Of a stretch of DNA of 64,000 nt, positions 42,604-50,751 are shown one piece after another. The DNA lies in assembly GCF_001028665.1 (NCBI RefSeq), contig NZ_CP011504.1:2976001-3040000 (forward strand), written 5' to 3'. Position numbers and translations under genes: made by a program. This stretch comes from Burkholderia pyrrocinia (GTDB lineage Bacteria > Pseudomonadota > Gammaproteobacteria > Burkholderiales > Burkholderiaceae). Positions within the stretch are counted from its first letter, which is position 1. Each line of letters opens with the position of its first letter. The notes beneath the pieces were generated by a model. It was not told the origin of the DNA, did no database searches, and saw only the letters and a list, made by a program, of their open reading frames with translations.

Positions 42604-43944
42604 TCAATCGATGCCGCGTTGCGACCAGCGTGCCTGCCTCAACGATTCGCGCACGCGCGGCAACTGCGACGCGTCCGCGCCCACCGTCACGCCGGTCGCG
42701 AGCGGCTGCACGCCCGCCGCCCCGCACTGCCCCGCTTTCGATCCGCCGGCATTCGGGCGGCCCGCGTTCGGGCGGCCCGCGATACAGCCTCCTCCGGCAC
42801 CGCCCACCTGCACCGGCATCCCGCCGATCGCGGTCAACCGGTTGTCGGCGATCCGGTATTGCGACACATTTCCCCATACGCGAATGCCGGCGAACCGCGC
42901 GCGCGACACGCGGTTGCCGACCACGGCCACGCGCGTTACCGAGCCCGACCACGTACTGACGTCGATCGCGGCCTGCTGCGTCAGCGGGCGCGGATCGGTC
43001 CGCGCGGTCGCGGTCTGGATATCCGAGATCTCGTTGTTCTCGACCAACACGCCGGACGCGCCGTAGGTCCGGAAGCTGTCCTCCTGCGCGACCAGAATGC
43101 CCGCGCTCACCTGCACGTTGCGCACGATGTTGTTCGCGATCGTCACGTCCGCGCCGCCGACCACCGTGATGCCACGCCCCCACGCATTACCCTCGAGCGA
43201 GTTGCCGGTAATCATCACGTTGCGGCTGAGTACGCCGTCGCCCTGGTAGCTCACCACCGCAATCATGTCGTCGCCGGTGCCGCGCACGACGTTGCCCTGC
43301 ACGAGCACGTTGCGCGCGCCGTGCGTGATGTGGATGCCGTCCGCCAGTGTCGCCTGCACTTCGTTGCCGACGATCGCGACATCCGCTCCGCCGAACACGA
43401 AAATCCCGCCGCCGCCGCCGTCGATCGCGTTGTCGAGCACCTGCACGCCGCGCCCGGTCACTTCGATCTTGGTCGATTGCGGCGTTTCCATCCGCGTCGA
43501 GCCCGTTCCCGCCAGCCTGAATCCCACGATCGTCGTGCCGTCGCCACGCATCTCGATCGTCTGGTCGTCGGGCACGGTTGCGATCAGCGTCGCGCCGTAG
43601 CCCGACAGCACGACCTGCGTTTGCCGAACGACGAGCGAACGGCTGACGATGTAGCGCCCCGGCGCGAACACGAGCCGCTGGCCGGGATGCAGCGCATCCA
43701 GTGCGCGTTGCAGCGCGTCGGCCTGATCCGCGCCGTCGGGCGCGGGGTCGACATGCGCATCCGGCATCGTCACGCCGCTGATCGTGCGTTGAGCCATCGG
43801 CGCGGCCGCCGCCGCAGCGTGCGCCGCCAGCGCGGGACTGCACGTCGCCCATACGCCGAATGCACCGAATACGCCGAGCATCGCACTGCAGAGACGGGAA
43901 AGGCATCGGCGCCTGCGCATGCGAACCGCGTCCACGCGTCTCAT
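42604..43944 (-). CDS. secreted right-handed beta-helix protein
   Basis: A 446-residue protein with an N-terminal Sec signal after an Arg-rich start (cleavage near SPALAAHA) and many parallel beta-helix rungs (GRGVQVLDNAIDGGGGGIFV; VAIVGNEVQATLADGIHITH; VTIANNIVRNVQVSAGILV). Such periplasmic proteins act as polysaccharide lyases or epimerases, as in alginate clusters. A low-complexity insert with GRPNAGRPNAGGSKAG lies near residue 400. No catalytic residues could be assigned. The ATG overlaps the acyltransferase stop by 4 bp. Start could also be 24 bases downstream (MRRRRCLS). Confidence 0.82.
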   Translation of the reverse strand: MRRVDAVRMRRRRCLSRLCSAMLGVFGAFGVWATCSPALAAHAAAAAAPMAQRTISGVTMPDAHVDPAPDGADQADALQRALDALHPGQRLVFAPGRYIVSRSLVVRQTQVVLSGYGATLIATVPDDQTIEMRGDGTTIVGFRLAGTGSTRMETPQSTKIEVTGRGVQVLDNAIDGGGGGIFVFGGADVAIVGNEVQATLADGIHITHGARNVLVQGNVVRGTGDDMIAVVSYQGDGVLSRNVMITGNSLEGNAWGRGITVVGGADVTIANNIVRNVQVSAGILVAQEDSFRTYGASGVLVENNEISDIQTATARTDPRPLTQQAAIDVSTWSGSVTRVAVVGNRVSRARFAGIRVWGNVSQYRIADNRLTAIGGMPVQVGGAGGGCIAGRPNAGRPNAGGSKAGQCGAAGVQPLATGVTVGADASQLPRVRESLRQARWSQRGID

Positions 43945-44999
43945 GCAGCCTGCGGGCGCACGACCGCCCCGCGCCCCGGCCACGACGGAAATCCGGCTAC
44001 CCGCGCGGCCCCCGTGCGCAGCGCGATCAGGTAAGCCGCCATTGGAACCGCGACGCCGGCGAGCGTACCGAGCGCGAGGTGTGCCGCGAGGTTGCTGATG
44101 CCCGCGCGCATCAGCACGATGCGCACGCCGGCCATCACCAGGATATGCATCAGGTAGATCGGCATCGACGCGCACCCGACCGCCGCCAGCCATCCGGCGC
44201 GCTCGTGAGACGACGCATACCGGTACGCGAACTGCAGCATCAGCGCGATGCCGGCGAACGCGGCAGGAACGGCCCAGATGCTCGTTGCACCGCCCAGCCC
44301 GTGCGCGAACGCGACCGCCGAGACGAAGATCGCCGCCGTCACCGCACACGCGACGGGATGGCTGTGGCGTCCGAGCCAGCCCGGCAATGCACGCGATGCA
44401 ACGACACCCGCCACGAAGAACGGCCAGTTCATCAGCGTCGTCGACAGGATGCCCCATTGCGTCGCCGCGCCGATGGCCAGCCCGAGCACCGCGCTCGCAA
44501 TGAGCGCGCCGCGGATGCGCGGCGGCATCGGCACTCGCGCAAGCGCCGGCACGCGCTGCGCAAGCAGCCAGACGCCGGTCATGCAAAGCATCAGCGCATA
44601 CAGGAACCAGAACTGCGCGAACGGCCGCCAGCCGATCGCCAGCAGGTCGGCGACCGTGAACGGATGATTGGTGCCGTGCGACGCCATCGCGATCTGCACG
44701 CTGCCTTGCAGGACCGACCACAGCAGGTACGGATAGGCGATCGCCCGCGCCTTCGCCCCGATGAACCGGTGCGGCGCGCTGCGCAGCGAACTGCAGACGT
44801 GCAGCCCTGACAGGAAGAAAAACAGCGGCATGTGGAACGTGTAGACCACGTAGTCGATCCACGCGAACCCGGTATCGGGCAGGCCCGCCGGCATGAGGCC
44901 CGACGAGACGGCTCCGCGCAACACATGTCCGTAGACGACCAGAATGATCCCCGCGCCACGGGCGACGTCGAGGCTGGTTTCGCGTGCAGTCGTAGTCAT
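43941..44999 (-). CDS. acyltransferase 3 family membrane protein
   Basis: A 352-residue polytopic inner-membrane acyltransferase with about ten helices. It begins SLDVARGAGIILVVYGHVLRG, the family signature with the conserved His, then TFHMPLFFFLSGLH and FWFLYALMLC. These enzymes acetylate or otherwise acylate sugars of surface polysaccharides. It lies between the polymerase (25-bp gap) and the beta-helix gene (4-bp overlap), so decoration of the local exopolysaccharide is likely. Start ATG 44999. Confidence 0.9.
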   Translation of the reverse strand: MTTTARETSLDVARGAGIILVVYGHVLRGAVSSGLMPAGLPDTGFAWIDYVVYTFHMPLFFFLSGLHVCSSLRSAPHRFIGAKARAIAYPYLLWSVLQGSVQIAMASHGTNHPFTVADLLAIGWRPFAQFWFLYALMLCMTGVWLLAQRVPALARVPMPPRIRGALIASAVLGLAIGAATQWGILSTTLMNWPFFVAGVVASRALPGWLGRHSHPVACAVTAAIFVSAVAFAHGLGGATSIWAVPAAFAGIALMLQFAYRYASSHERAGWLAAVGCASMPIYLMHILVMAGVRIVLMRAGISNLAAHLALGTLAGVAVPMAAYLIALRTGAARVAGFPSWPGRGAVVRPQAA

Positions 45000-45024
45000 G
45001 TGAATGGTCGATGCGGCGGCCCCG

Positions 45025-46461
45025 TCAGGGTCCGCGCGCGTTGCGAGTGGTCATGAGACGCTCCACTCTATGCAGGCCGGCAGCGAAAGACTGTGGGCTG
45101 GGCGACAGTTGGCCGATGTCGGGCGCGCGCCGGATCGCGGCGCCGCGCGCGGCTGCGGGCGACGCCCGTTCCGGCCGCTTCGCGAACCACCGGAACACGA
45201 CGATCAGCAGCACGACCGGTACGAAGTTGCGACCGCTGAACAGGTTCGGAATCCGCAGGATTTCCATCAGCGACACATAGAGCACCGCGTGCGCGCAGCA
45301 CCAGAAGCCGTTCCCGGCCCGCCAGCCCGCGTAGCCGCGACCGAACACCCAGCCGGCAAACGCAGCGTTCAGCAACCCGAACCAGCCCCATTCGTAGAAA
45401 TGGACGAAGATGCCCGACGGATTGTTGAACTCGGGATCGGCATAGCTGTTCAGGAACAGGTCGAGACTGTCGCCCGAGTCGAGCCACGGCTGGAGCGTTG
45501 CGCCGATCACCGGGAAGCGCAGCAGCCAGTCGAACGTGAACATCGGATGCCCGCTGCCCCAGCCGAGCACGTTGAGGATCCCGGCGCCGTTGTTCAGCGA
45601 CGTCGAGTAGTACAGGCCCAGGCGTTCGAGCGCGAAATCGAAGATATTGTCGTAGATGTTGATGTAGTAGGTTTCCCACGACCGGTTGTATTCGTTCACG
45701 ATGAACAGCCCGAGCAGCAGCGGAATCGCCGCATACGGCCCGAGCGCCAGGAGCCGCGAACGCTTGCGGCCGAACCGGAACCGCACGGCCATCAGCGCGA
45801 ACGGCAGCACCATCTCGATGATCGCGAGCCGCTCCGCGAAGATGAAGCTGCGCAGCAGCGTCAGCACGGTGAGCACGGCCAGGTAGGCCTTGTAGCGGTT
45901 GAAGCCCTTGACCGGCGTCCTGAACACGTAGAAATACAGCGCGACGAACGGCGCCGTCGCCTGCGTGAAGGTGCTCAGGCCGGTGATGCGCCCTTTCAGT
46001 TCGATCAGCTCGAACGTGTTCGCCGTGCCGGACAGGAACGACAACAGCACGGCCGGATGCGTGAGGATGCCGCTCATCATCACGAGATAACCGAACAGCG
46101 CGAGCGCGAACACGAAATCGAGCACGCGCGGCGACAGCTCGACCGGCCCGTCGTCCGGCGCGCGCCGGAACTGCGCGTCGGTCGCCGCGAACCACGCGGA
46201 CGCGGTCAGCACCAGCAGGAACAGGCCGCCCGCGAACGCGGCGTAGCCGTCGAAATAGATGCGTGCGATCGACTTCTGATCGCCGAGCAGGCCGATCGAC
46301 AGCATCGCGTACAACGGCAGGATGAAGATCAGCACGAGCCGCGCCGGATCCTCCCACCAGTAACCCGCGTAGCCTGCAGCCCGGCCGGCGCGCGCCACCC
46401 GGCGCACCGTCGCCGGCTGTCGGTGCCGCACGCGCACGCCGGCCGCCACTCGTTTGTTCAT
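45025..46461 (-). CDS. Wzy-type repeat-unit polymerase
   Basis: A 478-residue polytopic membrane protein with about eleven to twelve helices and a large periplasmic loop (IVNEYNRSWETYYINIYDNI through the GSGHPMFTFDWLLRF part), as in oligosaccharide repeat-unit polymerases. It would link lipid-linked repeat units in the periplasm. Assignment rests on topology and on its place between the chain-length kinase and an acyltransferase; sequence motifs in this family are weak. Start ATG 46461; cytoplasmic Arg-rich N-terminus. Confidence 0.82.
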   Translation of the reverse strand: MNKRVAAGVRVRHRQPATVRRVARAGRAAGYAGYWWEDPARLVLIFILPLYAMLSIGLLGDQKSIARIYFDGYAAFAGGLFLLVLTASAWFAATDAQFRRAPDDGPVELSPRVLDFVFALALFGYLVMMSGILTHPAVLLSFLSGTANTFELIELKGRITGLSTFTQATAPFVALYFYVFRTPVKGFNRYKAYLAVLTVLTLLRSFIFAERLAIIEMVLPFALMAVRFRFGRKRSRLLALGPYAAIPLLLGLFIVNEYNRSWETYYINIYDNIFDFALERLGLYYSTSLNNGAGILNVLGWGSGHPMFTFDWLLRFPVIGATLQPWLDSGDSLDLFLNSYADPEFNNPSGIFVHFYEWGWFGLLNAAFAGWVFGRGYAGWRAGNGFWCCAHAVLYVSLMEILRIPNLFSGRNFVPVVLLIVVFRWFAKRPERASPAAARGAAIRRAPDIGQLSPSPQSFAAGLHRVERLMTTRNARGP

Positions 46462-46526
46462 GATGTCCGTTCCATCGCTTCCCGTGCGCGCACCGCGCGA
46501 ACCCGCCGGCGCCACGCGTTCGCCGC

Positions 46527-48794
46527 TCAGCGCGCCGGCCGCCGCGCCGCCATCGCGCCGGCGTAGCCGGACGCGGCCTGATGGGTGTTCGCATCCGTGT
46601 AACCGTAGTCGTACCGTCCCGGGCTGCCCGTGAAGTCGTTCAGGATCACGCCGCGTACGTCGATATGCGCGTGCTCGAGCCGTCGTGCGCTTTCGTCGAG
46701 CTCCGTCAGCGTCGTCACGCCGCTGCGCGCGACGAGGAACACGGTCCCGGCCAGGCGCCCGAGCACCAGCGCGTCGGCCACCGGCAGCAGCGGCGGCGCA
46801 TCGATCACGACCATGTCGTAGCGCGACGCGACGCGCTCGATCAGCTCGGCAAGCGCGGGCTGCAGCAGCAGTTCGCCCGGATCGGGCACGACGTTGCCCA
46901 TCGGCATGAAATCGAGGCCGGGCGTCGCGTCGCGCTTGATCGCCTCGTCGAGCGCGTGCGTGCCGGCCACCACATCCGCCAGGCCCGGCGCGCGGCTGAA
47001 GCGGAACCGCTCGTGCAGCGAGCCCTTGCGCAGGTCCGCGTCGATCAGCAGCACACGCCGCTTCGCGGCGCCCACCAGCGACGCGAGATTCGCGGCGACG
47101 AACGACTTGCCGACGCCCGTCGTCGGCCCCGAGATCAGCACGACGCGGTTCGGTGCGTCGGGCATCGCCAGTTGCAGCGCCGTGCGGAAATTGCGCAGGC
47201 TTTCGAGCGCCGCGCCCTCCGGGGCGCCCGGCGGCTCCGGCGTGCGCGCGGCGCGCCGCCGCGCGCCCTTCGACGGCGGCACGGCTTGCCCGGACACCGG
47301 GCTGTGCGGCACCGCCGCGAACACCGGCAGGCCCGTCGACCATTCGATTTCCTCGGCGTCGCCGACCGTGCCGGCGACACGCTGCCGCACGATCACGACC
47401 GCGGCGCCCGCCAGCAGGCCGAGGATCAGCGACGCGATCACGGCCATCCCGCGATGCGGCCCGGTGGGCGTCTCGGCGACCTTCGCGGCATCGACGATCC
47501 GCACGGTGCCGGTCTTGCTGGCCCGCGCGAGGATCATCTGCTGGCGCGAGTTGAGCAGGTTCGTGTAGAGCGCGGTATCGACGGCCACGTCGCGCTGCAG
47601 TTGCAGCACGCCCTGCTCGACGGTCGGCAACTGCTGGATCTGCTTGCGCACCGTGTCGAGCGCATGCTGTGCGTCGGCGAGCTGCGCGTCGACCGCGACG
47701 ACGGCCGGATGCTTCGGCATGAACCGGGTCAGCAGTTCCTCGCGGCGCTGCTGCAGCGTCTGCACGCGCGTCTCGATGTCGACCGACTGCTGCCGCAGCG
47801 CCAGCCCTTCGTCGCTCGTGTTGACCGTGCCGTGCGACGCGCGGAACGCGTTGAAGCGGCTTTCCGCCTGTTCGAGCTGCGCCTTCAGTTGCGGCAACTG
47901 CGCGTCCATGAAGCGGATCAGCTTGTCGGCCGCCGCGGACTTGCGCTGCGTGTTCTGCGCCAGATACGCGTCGCCGACCGCGTTCAGCACGCGGCTGTCG
48001 TGCACGGGATCGGTGCCGTCGAGCGTCACGCCGATCATGTTCGACTGCTTGCCGCGCTCCGAGATCAGCGCGTTCTTCTGCAGCCACGCCGTCGCCTCTT
48101 CGTCGGCGTAGCGCGTCAGGTCGAAGCGCGCGCCGGGCTCGCCCGCGACGCCGCGCACGAACACGTCGAGCGGCCCCTGCGGTGTCTCGACGTGCAGCGG
48201 CTGGCCGACCCTGCCCTGCCATACGGGCCCCGTCCTGCCGAGCAAGCCCGTGCGCTGCAGCGTATAGGCGCCGTCGTTGCCGACGGTCAGCGCGAAACGC
48301 ATGCCGAGAAAACGCTTCGGCACGTCGAAGGTCGGTACGTCGATGCGCTCCGTGCCGTACACGTAACCGCCCGGCAGCGGCGACGACAGCCCGTCGGCCG
48401 CGTTCACGAACCGCCAGCCGACGATCGGCAGGTAATGCGGCCGCGCATCGACGGCCAGGTTGGTATCGTCGACCGCCCGCGCCATCACCGCGCGCGATTT
48501 CAGCACCTCGATCTCGGTCGACGCATCCGTCTTCAGGTCGAACACCGACGACGGATCGCCCGCCGGCGAACTCGGCTTCGATTCGGTCGGACTTTGCTCG
48601 ACCTGGAACAGGATGTCGGTCCGGTAGACGGGGCGCGCGCAAAGCGCATAGACGGCCCCGGCAAGCGCGCCCGCGAGCGCCGTGCACAGGATCAGCCGCC
48701 GGCCGCCGACCAGCATGGTCCAGTAGCGGCGGTACGGATAGGACGGCCGCAACGCGGGCCCGTCGTGCGGGTCAGGCAGGGTCAGGGAGTTCAT
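46527..48794 (-). CDS. BceF/Wzc-type polysaccharide co-polymerase and BY-kinase
   Basis: A 755-residue inner-membrane tyrosine autokinase. An N-terminal Wzz domain has two membrane helices (about 31-50 and 450-470) around a long periplasmic coiled-coil part. The cytoplasmic kinase has Walker A GPTTGVGKSFVAANLAS, Walker A' VLLIDADLRKG and Walker B MVVIDAPPL. The C-terminal tyrosine cluster is short (YDYGYTDAN..SGYAGAM). It controls chain length and export together with the Wza protein encoded 55 bp upstream. Start ATG 48794. Confidence 0.92.
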   Translation of the reverse strand: MNSLTLPDPHDGPALRPSYPYRRYWTMLVGGRRLILCTALAGALAGAVYALCARPVYRTDILFQVEQSPTESKPSSPAGDPSSVFDLKTDASTEIEVLKSRAVMARAVDDTNLAVDARPHYLPIVGWRFVNAADGLSSPLPGGYVYGTERIDVPTFDVPKRFLGMRFALTVGNDGAYTLQRTGLLGRTGPVWQGRVGQPLHVETPQGPLDVFVRGVAGEPGARFDLTRYADEEATAWLQKNALISERGKQSNMIGVTLDGTDPVHDSRVLNAVGDAYLAQNTQRKSAAADKLIRFMDAQLPQLKAQLEQAESRFNAFRASHGTVNTSDEGLALRQQSVDIETRVQTLQQRREELLTRFMPKHPAVVAVDAQLADAQHALDTVRKQIQQLPTVEQGVLQLQRDVAVDTALYTNLLNSRQQMILARASKTGTVRIVDAAKVAETPTGPHRGMAVIASLILGLLAGAAVVIVRQRVAGTVGDAEEIEWSTGLPVFAAVPHSPVSGQAVPPSKGARRRAARTPEPPGAPEGAALESLRNFRTALQLAMPDAPNRVVLISGPTTGVGKSFVAANLASLVGAAKRRVLLIDADLRKGSLHERFRFSRAPGLADVVAGTHALDEAIKRDATPGLDFMPMGNVVPDPGELLLQPALAELIERVASRYDMVVIDAPPLLPVADALVLGRLAGTVFLVARSGVTTLTELDESARRLEHAHIDVRGVILNDFTGSPGRYDYGYTDANTHQAASGYAGAMAARRPAR

Positions 48795-48849
48795 GCAGGA
48801 TCAGTCCCGTAGGCGCGACGAGTCGCGGTCGCGAAATCGGTCGCGAGGT

Positions 48850-50055
48850 TCACGGCGAAATGGCCTTGGCCGTCAGCGCACCCTGCGCGGACGACGGGAT
48901 CAGCAGGTTGACGACACGGCTCCAGCGCACCAGCGACGACGCATCGACGAACACGACGTCGCGACGCTCGAGCGGGAACCGGTCGGCCAGTGCGAACGAG
49001 GCCGGCGAACTCCCGTCGAGGTGATAGACCTGCGGCCGGTTGCCGGGCCCGCGCCGCACCACGTACACCTGCCGCGCGTCCGCGGTGTACTGGCTGACGC
49101 CGCCCGTGTCGCCGAGCGCTTCGCCGAGGCTCATCCGGCCGTCGGTCAGCGTCAGCGTCGCCGGACGCGACACTTCGCCGAGCACGAACACCTTGCTGTC
49201 GCTCGCCGCGCGCACGCGCACGAGATCGCCGTCGTGCAACAGGATGCTGGTCGGATTGATGCCTGCGGCCAGCATGGCCGGCAGGCTCACCATCACGGTC
49301 TTGTCGCCGCGCGTCACCGACACCCGGGAGCGGTCGGCCGTCGCGGTGAAACCGCCCGCGCGGTCGATCGCCTCGGGCAGCGTCATCGGCATGTCGTTGA
49401 CGATCTGCAGCCCCGGCGTGCGCACTTCGCCGTCGAGATAGACGCGCTTGCTGCGGTACGCCTGGACGCGCACGGCGATCTGCGGCTTGCGCACGTATTC
49501 GCCGAGCCGCTTCGTCAGCACCGCGCGCGCCTGCGCCTCGGTCAGCCCCGCCACGTGCACCAGGCCCGCATAGGCGAACTGCACGCTGCCGCTCGCGTCC
49601 ACCGTATAACCGGTTGCGACCGAGCTGGCGCCGACGCCGTCGCCGCCGCCCGTCGTCTGGGTCGTCGGCAGGTTCAGTTCCGGGTGATCCCACACGACGA
49701 TGCTCAGCACGTCGCCGGGGCCGATCACGTACGGCTTCGGCTTGCCGAACAGCTGGCGGATTTCCGCGTCGACGCTGGCCGACTGTGCCGCATGCTGCCG
49801 CTCGACGAACGCCGGCGTGATCTCGATCAGATCCTCGCCCGCTACGTTCCGAACGCCGTCGAGGCCGCCCGAACCCGATGCGTCGGCACCCACGCGCGCA
49901 TTCGCGTCGCGTTCGGCAGGCGGGCGATACGTCATGCCCGGCGACAGCGCGCACGCGCTCAGCGCGCACACGGTCGCCGCCAGCGCCACGCGCGACAGCC
50001 AGGGCATGCGGGGCCGCTGCCTCCCGGCCGTCGATTCCTTTTGCGTCGTTGACAT
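48850..50055 (-). CDS. Wza-type polysaccharide export lipoprotein
   Basis: A 401-residue outer-membrane exporter subunit. A lipoprotein signal with lipobox LSAC near residue 35 is followed by the Poly_export domain (YVIGPGDVLSIVVWDHPELN) and SLBB domains (YLDGEVRTPGLQIVNDMPMT; VFVLGEVSRPATLTLTDGRM). Start ATG 50055 with AAGGA upstream. It is the first gene of the wza-wzc-wzy-acyltransferase-beta-helix run, all on the minus strand with gaps under 70 bp or overlaps. Confidence 0.93.
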   Translation of the reverse strand: MSTTQKESTAGRQRPRMPWLSRVALAATVCALSACALSPGMTYRPPAERDANARVGADASGSGGLDGVRNVAGEDLIEITPAFVERQHAAQSASVDAEIRQLFGKPKPYVIGPGDVLSIVVWDHPELNLPTTQTTGGGDGVGASSVATGYTVDASGSVQFAYAGLVHVAGLTEAQARAVLTKRLGEYVRKPQIAVRVQAYRSKRVYLDGEVRTPGLQIVNDMPMTLPEAIDRAGGFTATADRSRVSVTRGDKTVMVSLPAMLAAGINPTSILLHDGDLVRVRAASDSKVFVLGEVSRPATLTLTDGRMSLGEALGDTGGVSQYTADARQVYVVRRGPGNRPQVYHLDGSSPASFALADRFPLERRDVVFVDASSLVRWSRVVNLLIPSSAQGALTAKAISP

Positions 50056-50081
50056 GGTGTCCTTCCGAAACTGTGCGGTAA

Positions 50082-50119
50082 CCCGCCAAACCCGGCGGGC
50101 TCCGGCATTACGCTTGCCA
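50082..50119 (-). promoter_or_regulatory. possible sigma-54 promoter and leader hairpin of the wza-led operon
   Basis: On the minus strand TGGCAAGCGTAATGC (50119 to 50105) has the exact GG-N10-GC spacing of a sigma-54 promoter and differs from the consensus at two positions. A CCCGCC-AAACCC-GGCGGG hairpin (50082-50099) overlaps the expected start of transcription. If real, the export operon is under RpoN as well as BerA. Chance matches are fairly common in GC-rich DNA. Confidence 0.35.
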
Positions 50120-50182
50120 GCGCGGCTCGCCATACGGCGCCGCGCCTCCCTCGTCACCGCACGTCATTCCGTACGATTCGTC

Positions 50183-50590
50183 ATGAACTGCTCTTCGTCG
50201 CTTTCGTCGTTCGTCTGCATCCTGTCGGCCGGTTTCGCGTGCACCGCCGCCGCGCAATCCGTGCACTCCGACCCGGCCGACGCGCCGGACTTCGCATCGT
50301 CCGCGCTGATCGCGCCGGTTCCGCTGCTACGTTCGGCGCAAACCACGACTGCCGGCGTCGCACTGTCGGCATCCGATGCAGCGGCACCGAACCTTGCGCT
50401 TCCCGGCATTCGCACCGCCGAGGAACCGGCCTCGCGCGCCCGCAGCGCGCTGCGGCGGCCGCTCGTGCCGGGCCGGCCGAGCCGCCCGAAAGCGGCCAGT
50501 GCGCCCGCCGACGACCTGTGGCGCAGCGACACGCTGTACGCTTCGCCGTACACGACGTGGCCCTACGCGCAGCCGGGCGATCCGGAGTGA
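50183..50590 (+). CDS. small secreted hypothetical protein (135 aa)
   Basis: A 135-residue protein with a signal peptide (MNCSSSLSSFVCILSAGFAC, cleavage near AAAQS) and a Pro/Ala/Arg-rich mature part ending WPYAQPGDPE. It diverges from the export operon across 127 bp. No ribosome site is obvious for ATG 50183; an in-frame GTG four codons earlier is possible. Codon bias is acceptable but the composition is low in complexity. Not recognised; a periplasmic accessory of the exporter is a guess from position. Confidence 0.5.
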   Translation: MNCSSSLSSFVCILSAGFACTAAAQSVHSDPADAPDFASSALIAPVPLLRSAQTTTAGVALSASDAAAPNLALPGIRTAEEPASRARSALRRPLVPGRPSRPKAASAPADDLWRSDTLYASPYTTWPYAQPGDPE

Positions 50591-50751
50591 TGCGATCCGG
50601 CCGGTCATGCGCCGGCATCACGACGCATGCACCGATGCAGGATTGGACACCGCCGCGACCGGCGTGTCTGTGAGCGAGCCCACCGAACGTCGATCTTCAT
50701 ACGAAGCGGGGATCGCACCCCGTAATCCGCGCAACCGCGACGCGATGCGCG

